Below are positions 1-6,957 of a stretch of 64,000 nt of DNA, in pieces; position 1 is the stretch's first letter; every line of letters starts with the position of its first letter. The notes beneath the pieces were generated by a model. It was given only the letters and a program-made list of their open reading frames with translations, made no database searches and was not told where the DNA came from. The DNA comes from Paenibacillus algorifonticola (lineage in GTDB: Bacteria > Bacillota > Bacilli > Paenibacillales > Paenibacillaceae), in NCBI RefSeq assembly GCF_000971975.1, contig NZ_LAQO01000006.1, positions 1 through 64,000 on the forward strand, in the 5' to 3' direction. The position numbers were made by a program, and so were the translations under genes.

Positions 1-123
1 AATTCAGGACCAAGGCCGCTTAACTAATCTTTATTTTTTATACTGTCTACTTGACGGGGTGCAGTTCAAGCTGGCGGGGGTCTCTTTGCGTTTTGAAGCT
101 TATAGACAGCTTTACGACAGGCG

Positions 124-873
124 TTACGCCGATGCTTTCCCCTTTTTCAAGCTGATGCCTACCCATACGCAATGCGCCGCAAGGATAGCGATAATAAGCA
201 AATCGGGGCCGATAGAGGTACGTTCATTGCCAAGAAACTGAATCAGGTTATGTACAAAATGGAACAAAATCAGCGGTACAATGTTGCGATTTTTCACCAT
301 TAATAACGCAAGGGAAAGGCCAACCACCAAGGAATAGACGATTTGAATCGTCGTATCTACCGCATTTTGCCCCGATAAAGCGTTCAAAATATGAGTGACG
401 CCAAACAAAAGGCTGGACACAATGACCGCGGTTGAAGCCGATTTGCGCAGCAGGATGTTCAGAATAAGGCCGCGGTAAACCGTCTCCTCTACAAAGCCGA
501 CAAGCAAGGTGAAAAAGATGAAAAAATAAATTTGGCCCGGCGTAAGCGCCTTGAGCCCATTCGTGCCAATAACGATCAGCACAGCAACGAGCGGAAGGTA
601 ATACTTCCAGCCGCCATGCGGAATGGCAGACAGCGGGCGAAAGCCGGCAAAGCCCCATTTTTTCCGCAAAGTTAAATAGACGATCAAGGCAAGCGCAATG
701 GGGATGAAAGATAGCAGGACAGGTGCTGTATAATCCAGTTCTTTAATGGTGGCGTAAGCCCCGGCAGCGGATACGGCGAACAGCAGCAGCAGCTGGATGA
801 TAATGATGGCGAGCACAGGTCTATTTTCAGAAAAAGCAGGTTTAGGTTTAGTTTTCGTTAGGATTTCGGTCAT
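124..873 (-). CDS. CPBP-family intramembrane metalloprotease (CAAX/Abi type)
   Basis: Polytopic membrane protein of 249 aa. It carries the CPBP (CAAX protease and bacteriocin-processing) motifs: EETVYR at residues 129-134, a histidine at 161 (FGVTH) and FHFVHN around 204-209, which in this family form the glutamate/histidine metal site inside the membrane. About 6-7 hydrophobic segments are visible. The start overlaps the 3' end of the upstream padR-like gene by 26 bp, so the two are probably co-transcribed and the regulator may control the protease. Substrate is unknown; bacterial members act in peptide maturation, self-immunity or prenyl-protein processing. The family call is firm, the function is not. 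Confidence 0.85.
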   Translation of the reverse strand: MTEILTKTKPKPAFSENRPVLAIIIIQLLLLFAVSAAGAYATIKELDYTAPVLLSFIPIALALIVYLTLRKKWGFAGFRPLSAIPHGGWKYYLPLVAVLIVIGTNGLKALTPGQIYFFIFFTLLVGFVEETVYRGLILNILLRKSASTAVIVSSLLFGVTHILNALSGQNAVDTTIQIVYSLVVGLSLALLMVKNRNIVPLILFHFVHNLIQFLGNERTSIGPDLLIIAILAAHCVWVGISLKKGKASA

Positions 874-1402
874 CGTTTAAATTTTTCCTCTCTTTAATCG
901 CTTGAATCCACTTCTGTTCCATTAGAAAATAGTCGAGCCCGTAGGACAGCACAGACACGCGATAGTAGTAGTTTTCCGGATTCGGCACTTCTTTCAGCTC
1001 TCCAGCAACAATGCCTTCAACGGCCTTCAGCCTGCCAATTTCCTGACCCAGCCGCATCTGGTATTCACTAAGGCGCTGCTGGCGGGTGTCTTCATCTAAA
1101 TAGTCGAAAAAGAAAACCTTCAGCAGCAGCTCGCTTCGCGACAGCTGAATCGGTTCAGCCAGCCAGGCGAGAAAGGTGGCTTTGCCTTCTGGCAGCAGCG
1201 TGTAGAGCTTTTTATTTTTGCTATGATCCAGCTCTGCCGAAACGCTTACCCAGCGCTTGGTCTCCAGACGCTTTAAGGCGGGATACAAGCTGCCGAAGCT
1301 CGCCCGATAGAAAATGCCAACGGAATGGTCAATCGTCTTCTTCATGTCATAGCCGCTCATCGGCTGCTCCATCAAAAGGCCCAGTATAATGTATTCGAGC
1401 AT
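848..1402 (-). CDS. PadR-family transcriptional regulator
   Basis: 184-aa protein with the N-terminal PadR winged helix (residues 1-75: LGLLMEQPMSGYDMKK, then FGSLYPALKRLE) followed by a helical C-terminal dimerisation region (PadR-C, about 95-175). PadR proteins usually repress a neighbouring gene for a transporter, decarboxylase or membrane protein. Here the CPBP protease follows with a 26-bp overlap, which is the likely operon partner. An imperfect AT-rich dyad lies 42 bp upstream of the start and could be its own operator. The ATG start keeps the intact wing-helix N-terminus. Confidence 0.9.
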   Translation of the reverse strand: MLEYIILGLLMEQPMSGYDMKKTIDHSVGIFYRASFGSLYPALKRLETKRWVSVSAELDHSKNKKLYTLLPEGKATFLAWLAEPIQLSRSELLLKVFFFDYLDEDTRQQRLSEYQMRLGQEIGRLKAVEGIVAGELKEVPNPENYYYRVSVLSYGLDYFLMEQKWIQAIKERKNLNDDRNPNEN

Positions 1403-1443
1403 CGTGATTCACTTCCATTCAGGTGTATGAATTTGTTTATAAT

Positions 1444-1483
1444 GTATCTACTCGATATATCTATTTGATATATATGAGTATAC
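1444..1483. promoter_or_regulatory. Candidate PadR operator (imperfect dyad)
   Basis: An AT-rich inverted repeat in the padR upstream region: GTATCTACTCGATATATC on the left mirrors GATATATATGAGTATAC on the right with a short TATTT centre. Its place just upstream of an autoregulating family of repressors suggests an operator. This is inference from symmetry; the sequence does not obviously match the ATGT-N8-ACAT pattern reported for some PadR proteins. Confidence 0.4.
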
Positions 1484-1586
1484 CTGGTTTTGGAAATTCG
1501 TCAATCCTTTTTTTGTGAAAAAGCAGGATCGCATGTTTGCGAGGCATAGAGTTTGTAAGTTTTATTTATTATTTTGACAACTTTAA

Positions 1587-1615
1587 TTTACATTATGTCA
1601 TGTATCCTGTATATT
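1587..1615 (+). promoter_or_regulatory. Sigma-A-like promoter with overlapping dyad
   Basis: TTTACA (1587-1592), a 17-bp spacer and TATATT (1610-1615) lie just upstream of the small XRE regulator. The inverted repeat TACAT-N6-ATGTA (1589-1604) sits between the two hexamers, where a bound repressor would block polymerase, so this may be the XRE protein's own operator. A second TTGACA at 1574-1579 has no matching -10 at usual spacing. Confidence 0.5.
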
Positions 1616-1635
1616 AGTCACATGGAGGTGGCGGT

Positions 1636-1851
1636 ATGAAGCTTGATAATCGGGTTCGAGAATTACGGGCTCGTTTTCGAATGAGCCAGACGGAGCTGGC
1701 TGAAGCCATCGATGTCTCCCGGCAAACGATCAGCTTAATTGAACGGGGCGACTATTCGCCGTCAGTGGTTTTGGCGCTCAAGATGGCAAAGCTGTTTAAG
1801 GAGCCAGTGGAATTTATTTTTATATTGAATGATGGGGAGGAATTTCAATGA
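1636..1851 (+). CDS. Small XRE-family HTH regulator
   Basis: 71-aa protein that is almost entirely one Cro/CI-type helix-turn-helix (residues 5-60; core SQTELAEAIDVSRQTISLIE). It belongs to the short stand-alone regulators that precede membrane proteins in Firmicutes. GGAGGTGG precedes the ATG. The stop codon overlaps the start of the next gene in an ATGA, so the DUF3169 membrane protein is translationally coupled. Likely autoregulatory repressor via the dyad in its promoter. Confidence 0.9.
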   Translation: MKLDNRVRELRARFRMSQTELAEAIDVSRQTISLIERGDYSPSVVLALKMAKLFKEPVEFIFILNDGEEFQ

Positions 1852-2561
1852 GCAAGGGGAAATCGCAAAAGCTGCAATGGGTGCTTATTATTGTTATAGG
1901 TGCGCTTTTAGGCTTTGGAGTAAGTTATTTTGGCATGTCCAATTCAGGGAAGCTGAATTTCGAAGGGATTTCGGTGGGCCTGTTTCGTCTTGATGTGATC
2001 CATATGCTGTTTCTGCTAGCTTCTGTGGGAACTTGGGCAGCGAGCGTAAGGTACTGCCTGAAATTTAACCAAGAGGAGGATAAGGAAAAAGGAGAGAAGC
2101 TGCTCAGCTCCAGCATGATGCTGAACACCTTCGGCACGTATACAGCAATCGTTGGCAGCATGACGCTGCTTTCACAAATGATTATTGAGGACTTGCATGG
2201 CAAGCCTGTGCTCGCTCTTTTGATTATTTCGATTTTACTGGTGCTGGCACACATTCGGCTGCAATCGCTGTTGTTTAAAGTGTTTAACCGCAATTTTCCG
2301 AAGCGGGTTTTTGACACCGGACGCCCTTTTGGAGCAAAACAGGCCTATATGGACAAGCTGGATGAGGCGGAGAAATTCATTGTGTATAAAGCGTCGTATC
2401 GCGCCTTCAACATGATCAATAACACGCTGTATGCGCTCGTATTTGTCACCTTTGCCTACTCTGCGTTAAGCAGCTTTCAATTGTTTCCGTTCCTCCTCCT
2501 GTTAGTTTTGTTTATCGTGAACAATTTAGCGTATTACAAGGAGACGCAGAAGTTCCAGTAG
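1848..2561 (+). CDS. DUF3169-type membrane protein
   Basis: 237-aa protein with six predicted membrane segments arranged as three hairpins (about 12-32, 48-68, 88-110, 120-140, 187-207, 210-230) and charged loops between them. The pairing with a 70-aa XRE regulator and the overall layout match DUF3169 proteins, whose function is unknown. It starts 4 bp inside the regulator gene (ATGA). Its last 50 bp overlap convergently with the 3' end of the minus-strand gene that follows, which is unusual and would make the two transcripts antisense there. Confidence 0.7.
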   Translation: MSKGKSQKLQWVLIIVIGALLGFGVSYFGMSNSGKLNFEGISVGLFRLDVIHMLFLLASVGTWAASVRYCLKFNQEEDKEKGEKLLSSSMMLNTFGTYTAIVGSMTLLSQMIIEDLHGKPVLALLIISILLVLAHIRLQSLLFKVFNRNFPKRVFDTGRPFGAKQAYMDKLDEAEKFIVYKASYRAFNMINNTLYALVFVTFAYSALSSFQLFPFLLLLVLFIVNNLAYYKETQKFQ

Positions 2562-3219
2562 CAAGCTGGCGTTTTGTGGCTGCACGAGCTTTAATCAATA
2601 AAATCACGCCTATTAACGTTTGAATACAGCCAATAAGGACGAAAATCCAAGGAAACACATAGCCGAGATAGTTAGCGGTGACGGGAACGACGGCTAATTT
2701 ATAACCCATTTCATAATAACCGCTTCGTTTGACCAGGCTGATATCCAGATAATTATCTGAGTGATTGTCGATATCAACAGAAGTGGCGGTTACTTGTTGG
2801 TCGGGGGAGATATAGAAAAGATGAAAGGTTTTCTCCCCAGGCATGGTTTGTACGATGGCTATTTGATCCTGCTTATGTCCACGCTCATCGTTGTTATGAA
2901 GGCGAAACACATCAATCCAAACCCCGTCATAAAAATTTCCATCCTCATGGGCAGGAACGTTCATTCGCTCAACAAGGGGAGTATCGTTCAGCAGCACCTG
3001 CAGCTCATACCGATCTCCACTTGGCTTCGTTACAATCTCAACCTCGTTACCATTCAACTGACCACGGTTTTCTATCATATCGAGCTTATCGATTGCATAG
3101 TGTTTGGATAGCGACTTGGCAATTCTGTCTTCTCTATTCAGCATATAAATCGGATTCAGCGAGGCAATAGCGACCCAGAGGCCCAATACTAGGAAAAATA
3201 AGCCGAATACTTTTTTCAT
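2512..3219 (-). CDS. Membrane-anchored protein of unknown function
   Basis: About 235 aa: an N-terminal membrane segment (residues 5-22, starting MKKVFGLFFLVLG), a large beta-rich extracytoplasmic region of about 160 residues, and a second membrane segment near the C-terminus (about 188-210). The ATG at 3219 was chosen because AGGAG lies 9 bp upstream; an upstream in-frame TTG at 3240 has no ribosome site. No family was recognised. The 3' end overlaps the DUF3169 gene by 50 bp in convergent orientation. Confidence 0.65.
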   Translation of the reverse strand: MKKVFGLFFLVLGLWVAIASLNPIYMLNREDRIAKSLSKHYAIDKLDMIENRGQLNGNEVEIVTKPSGDRYELQVLLNDTPLVERMNVPAHEDGNFYDGVWIDVFRLHNNDERGHKQDQIAIVQTMPGEKTFHLFYISPDQQVTATSVDIDNHSDNYLDISLVKRSGYYEMGYKLAVVPVTANYLGYVFPWIFVLIGCIQTLIGVILLIKARAATKRQLATGTSASPCNTLNCSR

Positions 3220-3524
3220 GGCGAGTCGCTCCTGTTTCAATTCATGAGTATGATCCGCGGCCTGTTGGAGAAACCGTGTATACGGGTCGCGTTAAATTCA
3301 ACAAAAAAATTAATGTAATCAATAAATGGCTTCCTTATCTTTAATGTAACCTTTATTTAAACATTTCCACAGTTCTAACTTTAATAGTACCTGTATCCAT
3401 GTGTTTTTTGCCCGTCCGTTTTCAGTCCGCTTTGTGTCCGTTAGATGTCCTCTAATAACATCCTAAAATTGTTATAATTATCCTAACGAATGAGATGATT
3501 ATGACATAGAGGAGGCTTAAGCAG
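3220..3524. other. 305-bp intergenic region, divergent promoters expected
   Basis: AT-rich gap between two divergent genes. It must hold the promoters of the minus-strand membrane protein and the plus-strand sigma-like operon. Only weak -10-like hexamers are visible and no clean TTGACA/TATAAT pair. If the downstream pair is an autoregulated alternative sigma factor, its promoter would not be expected to match sigma-A. No ORF of interest was seen. Confidence 0.4.
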
Positions 3525-3866
3525 ATGGATGAAGAGAAGACCGTTATTGATTTTTATAAAAAAGAACTCTACCGCATCGGCTGGCGCATTCAGTATCAGG
3601 CGAAAAAGCAGCGCAAGCATGAATGCTCGCTCACTTATGATCCCATCCGCCTAGATACCGGTTCTGCGCAGATGGAACAGAAAATACTTGTGCAGCAGCT
3701 GCTTGCTGCGCTCCCTTCTCAGACGGGCCGAACAGTCATTCATGAGCTGTATTTGCAGGACAAGACGGAAGCGCAGGTAGCCAAGGCGCTGAACATGAGC
3801 CAGCAGGCGGTGAATAAATGGAAGCAAAAAACGTTGAAGCAGCTATGTCAGATGATGAGTTCCTGA
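3525..3866 (+). CDS. Sigma-70 region 4-like protein (SigO-like subunit)
   Basis: 113-aa protein. Residues 55-108 form a sigma-70 region 4 domain: LLAALPSQTGRTVIHELYLQ followed by a helix-turn-helix (TEAQVAKALNMSQQAVNKWK, 81-100). There is no recognisable region 2, so on its own it cannot be a complete sigma factor. A good GAGGAGG site precedes the ATG. The next gene overlaps it and encodes a small region-2-like/HTH_16 protein, the same arrangement as the Bacillus subtilis two-subunit sigma factor SigO plus RsoA. Alternatives are a Tn916 Orf7-like regulator or a remnant sigma gene. Confidence 0.7.
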   Translation: MDEEKTVIDFYKKELYRIGWRIQYQAKKQRKHECSLTYDPIRLDTGSAQMEQKILVQQLLAALPSQTGRTVIHELYLQDKTEAQVAKALNMSQQAVNKWKQKTLKQLCQMMSS

Positions 3867-4042
3867 GGCTGCTCGATTTGGTTCAGCAAAATGACGAGCA
3901 GGCGACGCTTGCGCTGATCCGATTTTTTGAGCCGGAGATGAAGCGGATCAGCCGTTTTATCCGTATGCCGCAAGAGGATGCCGTGCAGAGCATGACTGCT
4001 GAGCTGCTTGCTTTTTTCAAGGAAGGACAAGCAACCCCCTAG
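3845..4042 (+). CDS. RsoA/HTH_16-like small protein, probable partner sigma subunit
   Basis: 65 aa from the ATG at 3845 (an in-frame ATG at 3818 would give 74 aa). The pattern FLRLLDLVQQNDEQATLALI, then FEPEMKRISR and PQEDAVQSM, matches the short HTH_16/RsoA-type proteins, which in B. subtilis supply the core-polymerase-binding region-2 role. It overlaps the 3' end of the region-4 gene by 22 bp, implying coupled translation and a one-to-one complex. It is followed at once by a strong stem-loop. No target operon could be identified in this window. Confidence 0.65.
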   Translation: MSDDEFLRLLDLVQQNDEQATLALIRFFEPEMKRISRFIRMPQEDAVQSMTAELLAFFKEGQATP

Positions 4043-4062
4043 CTCAAATCGGATAGGGGGTT
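4033..4062. terminator. Terminator, probably bidirectional
   Basis: Perfect inverted repeat AACCCCCTA (4033-4041) / TAGGGGGTT (4054-4062) lying between the sigma-like operon and the convergent DUF1361 gene. The flanks are moderately T/A-rich on both sides. Confidence 0.7.
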
Positions 4063-4093
4063 ATATACATTTAGGAACTTGTGCACTCGATCT

Positions 4094-4813
4094 CTACCGC
4101 CTCATCCAAGTAAACGCATAAAACACCACATAAAAAAACAAAGTGAAGGCAAAGATCGACAACGTGAAGGGGATAAGCAGCAATTCTGCCTTCGCATTCG
4201 TTACAATCTCATAGAGCTGGCCGAATACGACATGCGGTCTAGCCCATACATCCCAAGTATTCCAGCGTACAAACCTGCCGATATAGATTCCGAAGCTGCT
4301 GAGCAGCAAAATAACAACAGCGAACAGCCAGCCGGTAACAATGCCAAAGGCTTGGCGGACAAGCTGATGCAGGGAATACAGTGAGACGACGCTTAGCAGC
4401 ACGCCAACCGAAGCCGCCGTTAGAAAAATAAATAGATGCTGCCAAAATTCCATCGTCTGGACAAAATGCCCGCCTCCATCGGCCTGAACCCGCATAAAGG
4501 GATGCAGCATGTCCGTGATCAAATAAGCGGCATTTGGATAGAAGAGCAGCCATACCAGTCCGAGAGGTAGCAAAATTAGCATCTTCACCGCTGTCTGCAT
4601 CTTCTTTAAATAAAAAGCTGCCAGCTCAATGATTAAGGAAAGTCCCAGTGGAACCCACGCCAGAAACACATCCCAATCCAAAAATAAATAAATTTCGCGG
4701 CCCGTTACCGCTCTTAAGTGATCTGCCAAAGTGAGGCTTGCTATAGTAGCCGCCAATAAGAAGGCAATAATAATAGCTTTGCTGCGCAGCTGCTTATTTT
4801 CCCAAAAATTCAG
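4094..4813 (-). CDS. DUF1361 membrane protein
   Basis: 239-aa polytopic membrane protein. The signature FYPNAAYLITDML in the middle of the protein identifies DUF1361, a family of unknown function with about six membrane helices. The start is unusual: AAGGAGGG lies 6 bp upstream of a CTG at 4811-4813, giving an N-terminus beginning (M)NFWENKQLRSK before the first helix. The next in-frame starter, TTG at 4756, cuts into the first helix and has no ribosome site, so CTG is preferred. Convergent with the sigma-like pair. Confidence 0.75.
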   Translation of the reverse strand: MNFWENKQLRSKAIIIAFLLAATIASLTLADHLRAVTGREIYLFLDWDVFLAWVPLGLSLIIELAAFYLKKMQTAVKMLILLPLGLVWLLFYPNAAYLITDMLHPFMRVQADGGGHFVQTMEFWQHLFIFLTAASVGVLLSVVSLYSLHQLVRQAFGIVTGWLFAVVILLLSSFGIYIGRFVRWNTWDVWARPHVVFGQLYEIVTNAKAELLLIPFTLSIFAFTLFFYVVFYAFTWMRR

Positions 4814-5311
4814 TGTGAACCCTCCTTGTTTGTTTTCCTATATATGTATAACGTTTGTTTTAGGATTTTGTTGCTAGGGCGTGTATGCAATTACTACCTG
4901 CACAAAGATAGACTTGGCGGACACAGAAGCCGCTAATGCGCTGCAAATGACCACTTTGCTGGGATGAAATGGGCGATAACGGATTTCCTGTCCGCTTACG
5001 GTCTGAAATCGGCTCAAAAGCCAGAATAGCGGAACCTCTGTCCTTCAAAAAAAGAGTGAGCATTCCGAGCTGTGGGGATTCGGAAACGAGCGCAGGCTGC
5101 GGCTCACCAGCCTTGAATCATCAGATGAGATTGGCCTCGAATAAGCACTAAGCAAGCAGCGGCAGGCCGGCCGGCACTGGTTTGCATACACAGCCTAGTC
5201 AAAAAAGATATATCGTTCGGTTGGTGCCGAACGTATTGGCTCAATACGCCTTCCAAATCTAAAGCGATTAGTTATGGATACAGCGTTGCAGAATTTTTTT
5301 GTTAAAGACAG
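4814..5311. other. Intergenic region with tandem hairpins
   Basis: No convincing gene in about 500 bp; the short ORFs here lack ribosome sites. Two perfect hairpins abut: CGTTCGG/CCGAACG (5214-5233) and CGTATTG-GCT-CAATACG (5232-5248), sharing two bases. They lie upstream of the ohrA promoter and are not followed by a T-run. A GC palindrome, GGCCGGCC, is at 5165-5172. Confidence 0.4.
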
Positions 5312-5340
5312 TTGACAGCGGCGCAGTGATGCGCTAATAT
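5312..5340 (+). promoter_or_regulatory. Sigma-A promoter of the ohrA operon
   Basis: Consensus-quality promoter: TTGACA (5312-5317), exactly 17 bp, TAATAT (5335-5340). Transcription would start near 5347, inside the OhrR-type element that begins at 5340, as expected for a repressed peroxide-inducible promoter. Confidence 0.85.
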
Positions 5341-5373
5341 TGGTTTTATCAAATTAAATTTTATACAATTTAC
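5340..5373. promoter_or_regulatory. OhrR-type operator of the ohrA operon
   Basis: AT-rich 34-bp element containing AAATTAAATTTTATACAATT. It is 29/34 identical to the reverse complement of 51242-51275, which lies over the gpx promoter next to ohrR in this same window. Known Bacillus OhrR sites are AT-rich palindromes built on TACAATT/AATTGTA, a pattern partly seen here. It covers the predicted transcription start. Confidence 0.75.
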
Positions 5374-5486
5374 TTGCGAGCCCAACTGGCATTAAGCCAT
5401 CGTTTCCTATTTATAGGGATATCATCCGGGAAATTGGGTAATAAGAAGGTAGGGCATTGCAGCACACAGCATGGAGGTAGGCGCAG

Positions 5487-5774
5487 ATGATTATTGTGCA
5501 AGCTTTTCTAAAGGTACAAGCAGAGGCACGTGAGGCTTTTATCGAGCAGACGAAAATGCTGATCGCCGCGACGCGGCAGGAGCCGGGCAATATAAGCTAC
5601 AAGCTGTATGAGGACGCGGAGCAGCCAAGCCATTTTGTGATGCTGGAAGAATGGCAGGATCAGCAGGCGATTGACGAGCATAACGGATCGGAGCACTATA
5701 CGGCATTTGCTGGATATGCCCGCGGCGTATTGGCCGCACCGCCAGAACTTAAACTTTCTACACCAAAACCATAA
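5487..5774 (+). CDS. Antibiotic biosynthesis monooxygenase-domain protein (quinol monooxygenase type)
   Basis: 95-aa ABM (dimeric alpha-beta barrel, YgiN/ActVA-Orf6-like) protein; typical elements are the N-terminal strand MIIVQAFLKVQ, EPGNISYKLYED and FVMLEEWQDQQAIDEHNGSE. Family members oxidise quinols or detoxify aromatic intermediates, often cofactor-free. GGAGG precedes the ATG. It is the first gene behind the OhrR-type operator and lies 14 bp before ohrA, so it should be induced by organic peroxides. The pairing of an ABM protein with Ohr in one operon is the noteworthy point. Confidence 0.85.
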   Translation: MIIVQAFLKVQAEAREAFIEQTKMLIAATRQEPGNISYKLYEDAEQPSHFVMLEEWQDQQAIDEHNGSEHYTAFAGYARGVLAAPPELKLSTPKP

Positions 5775-5788
5775 CGGAGGCGATTGAT

Positions 5789-6202
5789 ATGCAAAATTTA
5801 TACACAGCAACAGTAACAGCAGTAGGCGGAAGAGACGGTCAGCTTAAATCCGAGGACGGCATTTTGGAATTAGCGATTCGCGCACCTAAGGAGCTTGGCG
5901 GCCCAGGCGGCGCAACAAATCCGGAGCAGCTTTTTGCTGGCGGTTATGCGGCCTGCTTTGAAAGTGCCCTGAACGTTGTCGCAAGAATGAAAAAGATCAA
6001 GGTTGAGAAAACGCAGGTTACGGCGCATGTCACGATCGGCAAGGAAGACGATGGCGGCTACGGTCTGGAAGCGAAGCTGGACATCTCCGTAGTCGGCGTG
6101 GATGCGGATGTAGCGAAGGAGCTTGTTGAAGCGGCGCATCAGGTTTGCCCTTACTCAAGAGCAACAAGAGGCAACATTAAAGTGGAACTGAACATCGTTT
6201 AA
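5789..6202 (+). CDS. ohrA: Organic hydroperoxide resistance protein Ohr/OhrA
   Basis: 137-aa OsmC-superfamily thiol peroxidase that reduces organic hydroperoxides, using lipoyl-type dithiols as reductant in characterised members. Both catalytic cysteines are present: C56 (YAACFESAL) and C120 (QVCPYSRATRGN), with the conserved Arg/Glu context (NPEQLFAGGYA). Length is standard. Preceded by GGAGG and followed directly by a strong terminator. Repression by OhrR (gene at 50641-51090) is inferred from the shared operator. Confidence 0.97.
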   Translation: MQNLYTATVTAVGGRDGQLKSEDGILELAIRAPKELGGPGGATNPEQLFAGGYAACFESALNVVARMKKIKVEKTQVTAHVTIGKEDDGGYGLEAKLDISVVGVDADVAKELVEAAHQVCPYSRATRGNIKVELNIV

Positions 6203-6210
6203 TCGCAGAT

Positions 6211-6240
6211 AAAGCCATCCTTGGCGGGATGGCTTTTTTT
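6211..6240 (+). terminator. Rho-independent terminator of the ohrA operon
   Basis: AAAGCCATCC (6211-6220), short loop, GGATGGCTT and a run of seven T. Confidence 0.93.
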
Positions 6241-6279
6241 CGTAAGCGGGCATGCAGGATGCTCAGCCAACCGAAAACA

Positions 6280-6714
6280 TTAGAGTAAAACCCTGTTCTC
6301 GATTATATTTTTCATACTAATATGCGATTTGGATGCTCCAAGCGTGACCAAAGTATCTTGAAATGCGGCGGCCTCTCCGACAGAGCCGGTTTGTATTTTA
6401 ATTAAATAATTATATTCCCCGCTAATTCGAAATAAGTCCGTTACTTCGTCAGCGTTGTGGCAGAAATCGACCAGCTCTTGGCATTGCTCTGTTTTCACGA
6501 GAATAAAGGTGGTCATTCCTCGATTTAGCTCCTGCAAGCGGAATACGGTTGTATACGAAGCTATAATGTTTTTCTCTTCCAGTTTCATTATTCTTTCTTT
6601 AACCGAAGGAGGGGACATGGCGTTTTGTTTGCTGATCTGTGAGATGGGCATTCTTGCATTTTGCTGAAGCAGCTGCATAATTTTTTTATCAATGTCATCA
6701 ATGAGATGATCCAT
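6280..6714 (-). CDS. Lrp/AsnC-family transcriptional regulator
   Basis: 144 aa from the ATG at 6714, which has AGGAGG 8 bp upstream. N-terminal AsnC-type helix-turn-helix (about 5-50: IDKKIMQLLQQNARMPISQI, then MSPPSVKERIMKLEE) and C-terminal RAM ligand-binding domain (about 65-140, ending SMKNIIENRVLL). Such regulators sense amino acids and often control a divergent gene. Here an IS200/IS605-family element now lies upstream, between it and the VOC gene, and may have separated it from its target. Confidence 0.92.
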   Translation of the reverse strand: MDHLIDDIDKKIMQLLQQNARMPISQISKQNAMSPPSVKERIMKLEEKNIIASYTTVFRLQELNRGMTTFILVKTEQCQELVDFCHNADEVTDLFRISGEYNYLIKIQTGSVGEAAAFQDTLVTLGASKSHISMKNIIENRVLL

Positions 6715-6791
6715 TATAAGCACCTCCTAGGCTTTACTTTAAAAAATAAGTTCGTTTAGCTGAATTAACTTTGATGAATAGTTTTCGCAAA

Positions 6792-6811
6792 CTCGTGACT
6801 TCAGTCGTGAG
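6792..6811. repeat. Left-end subterminal hairpin of the IS
   Basis: CTCGTGAC-TTCA-GTCGTGAG folds into an 8-bp stem with two G:T pairs. It is 17/20 identical to the right-end hairpin. In this family TnpA recognises these single-stranded hairpins. Confidence 0.8.
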
Positions 6812-6821
6812 TTAGAAAACT

Positions 6822-6859
6822 TCGGATAGGGTGTGGTAAATGCCACGTTAACTATCCGA
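6822..6859. repeat. Two-tier hairpin upstream of tnpA
   Basis: TCGGATAG (6822-6829) pairs with CTATCCGA (6852-6859), and inner GTGG pairs with CCAC. It lies in the leader between the left end and tnpA, and may limit tnpA expression. Confidence 0.55.
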
Positions 6860-6957
6860 CACATGTTTAAGTGACTATTGCAAAAATCCCTTTAGTATCA
6901 AGGTTTCTATAGGAAAATAACACTGACATCTGTTATTCTGTAGTCAGAGGTGACTAG

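Noticed and set aside
59..241. Short plus-strand ORF at the window start
   Set aside because: Antisense to the C-terminus of the CPBP protease, no ribosome site and no family resemblance.
4860..5151. Short ORFs on both strands in the gap before the ohrA promoter
   Set aside because: No ribosome sites, atypical composition, overlapping each other; treated as non-coding.
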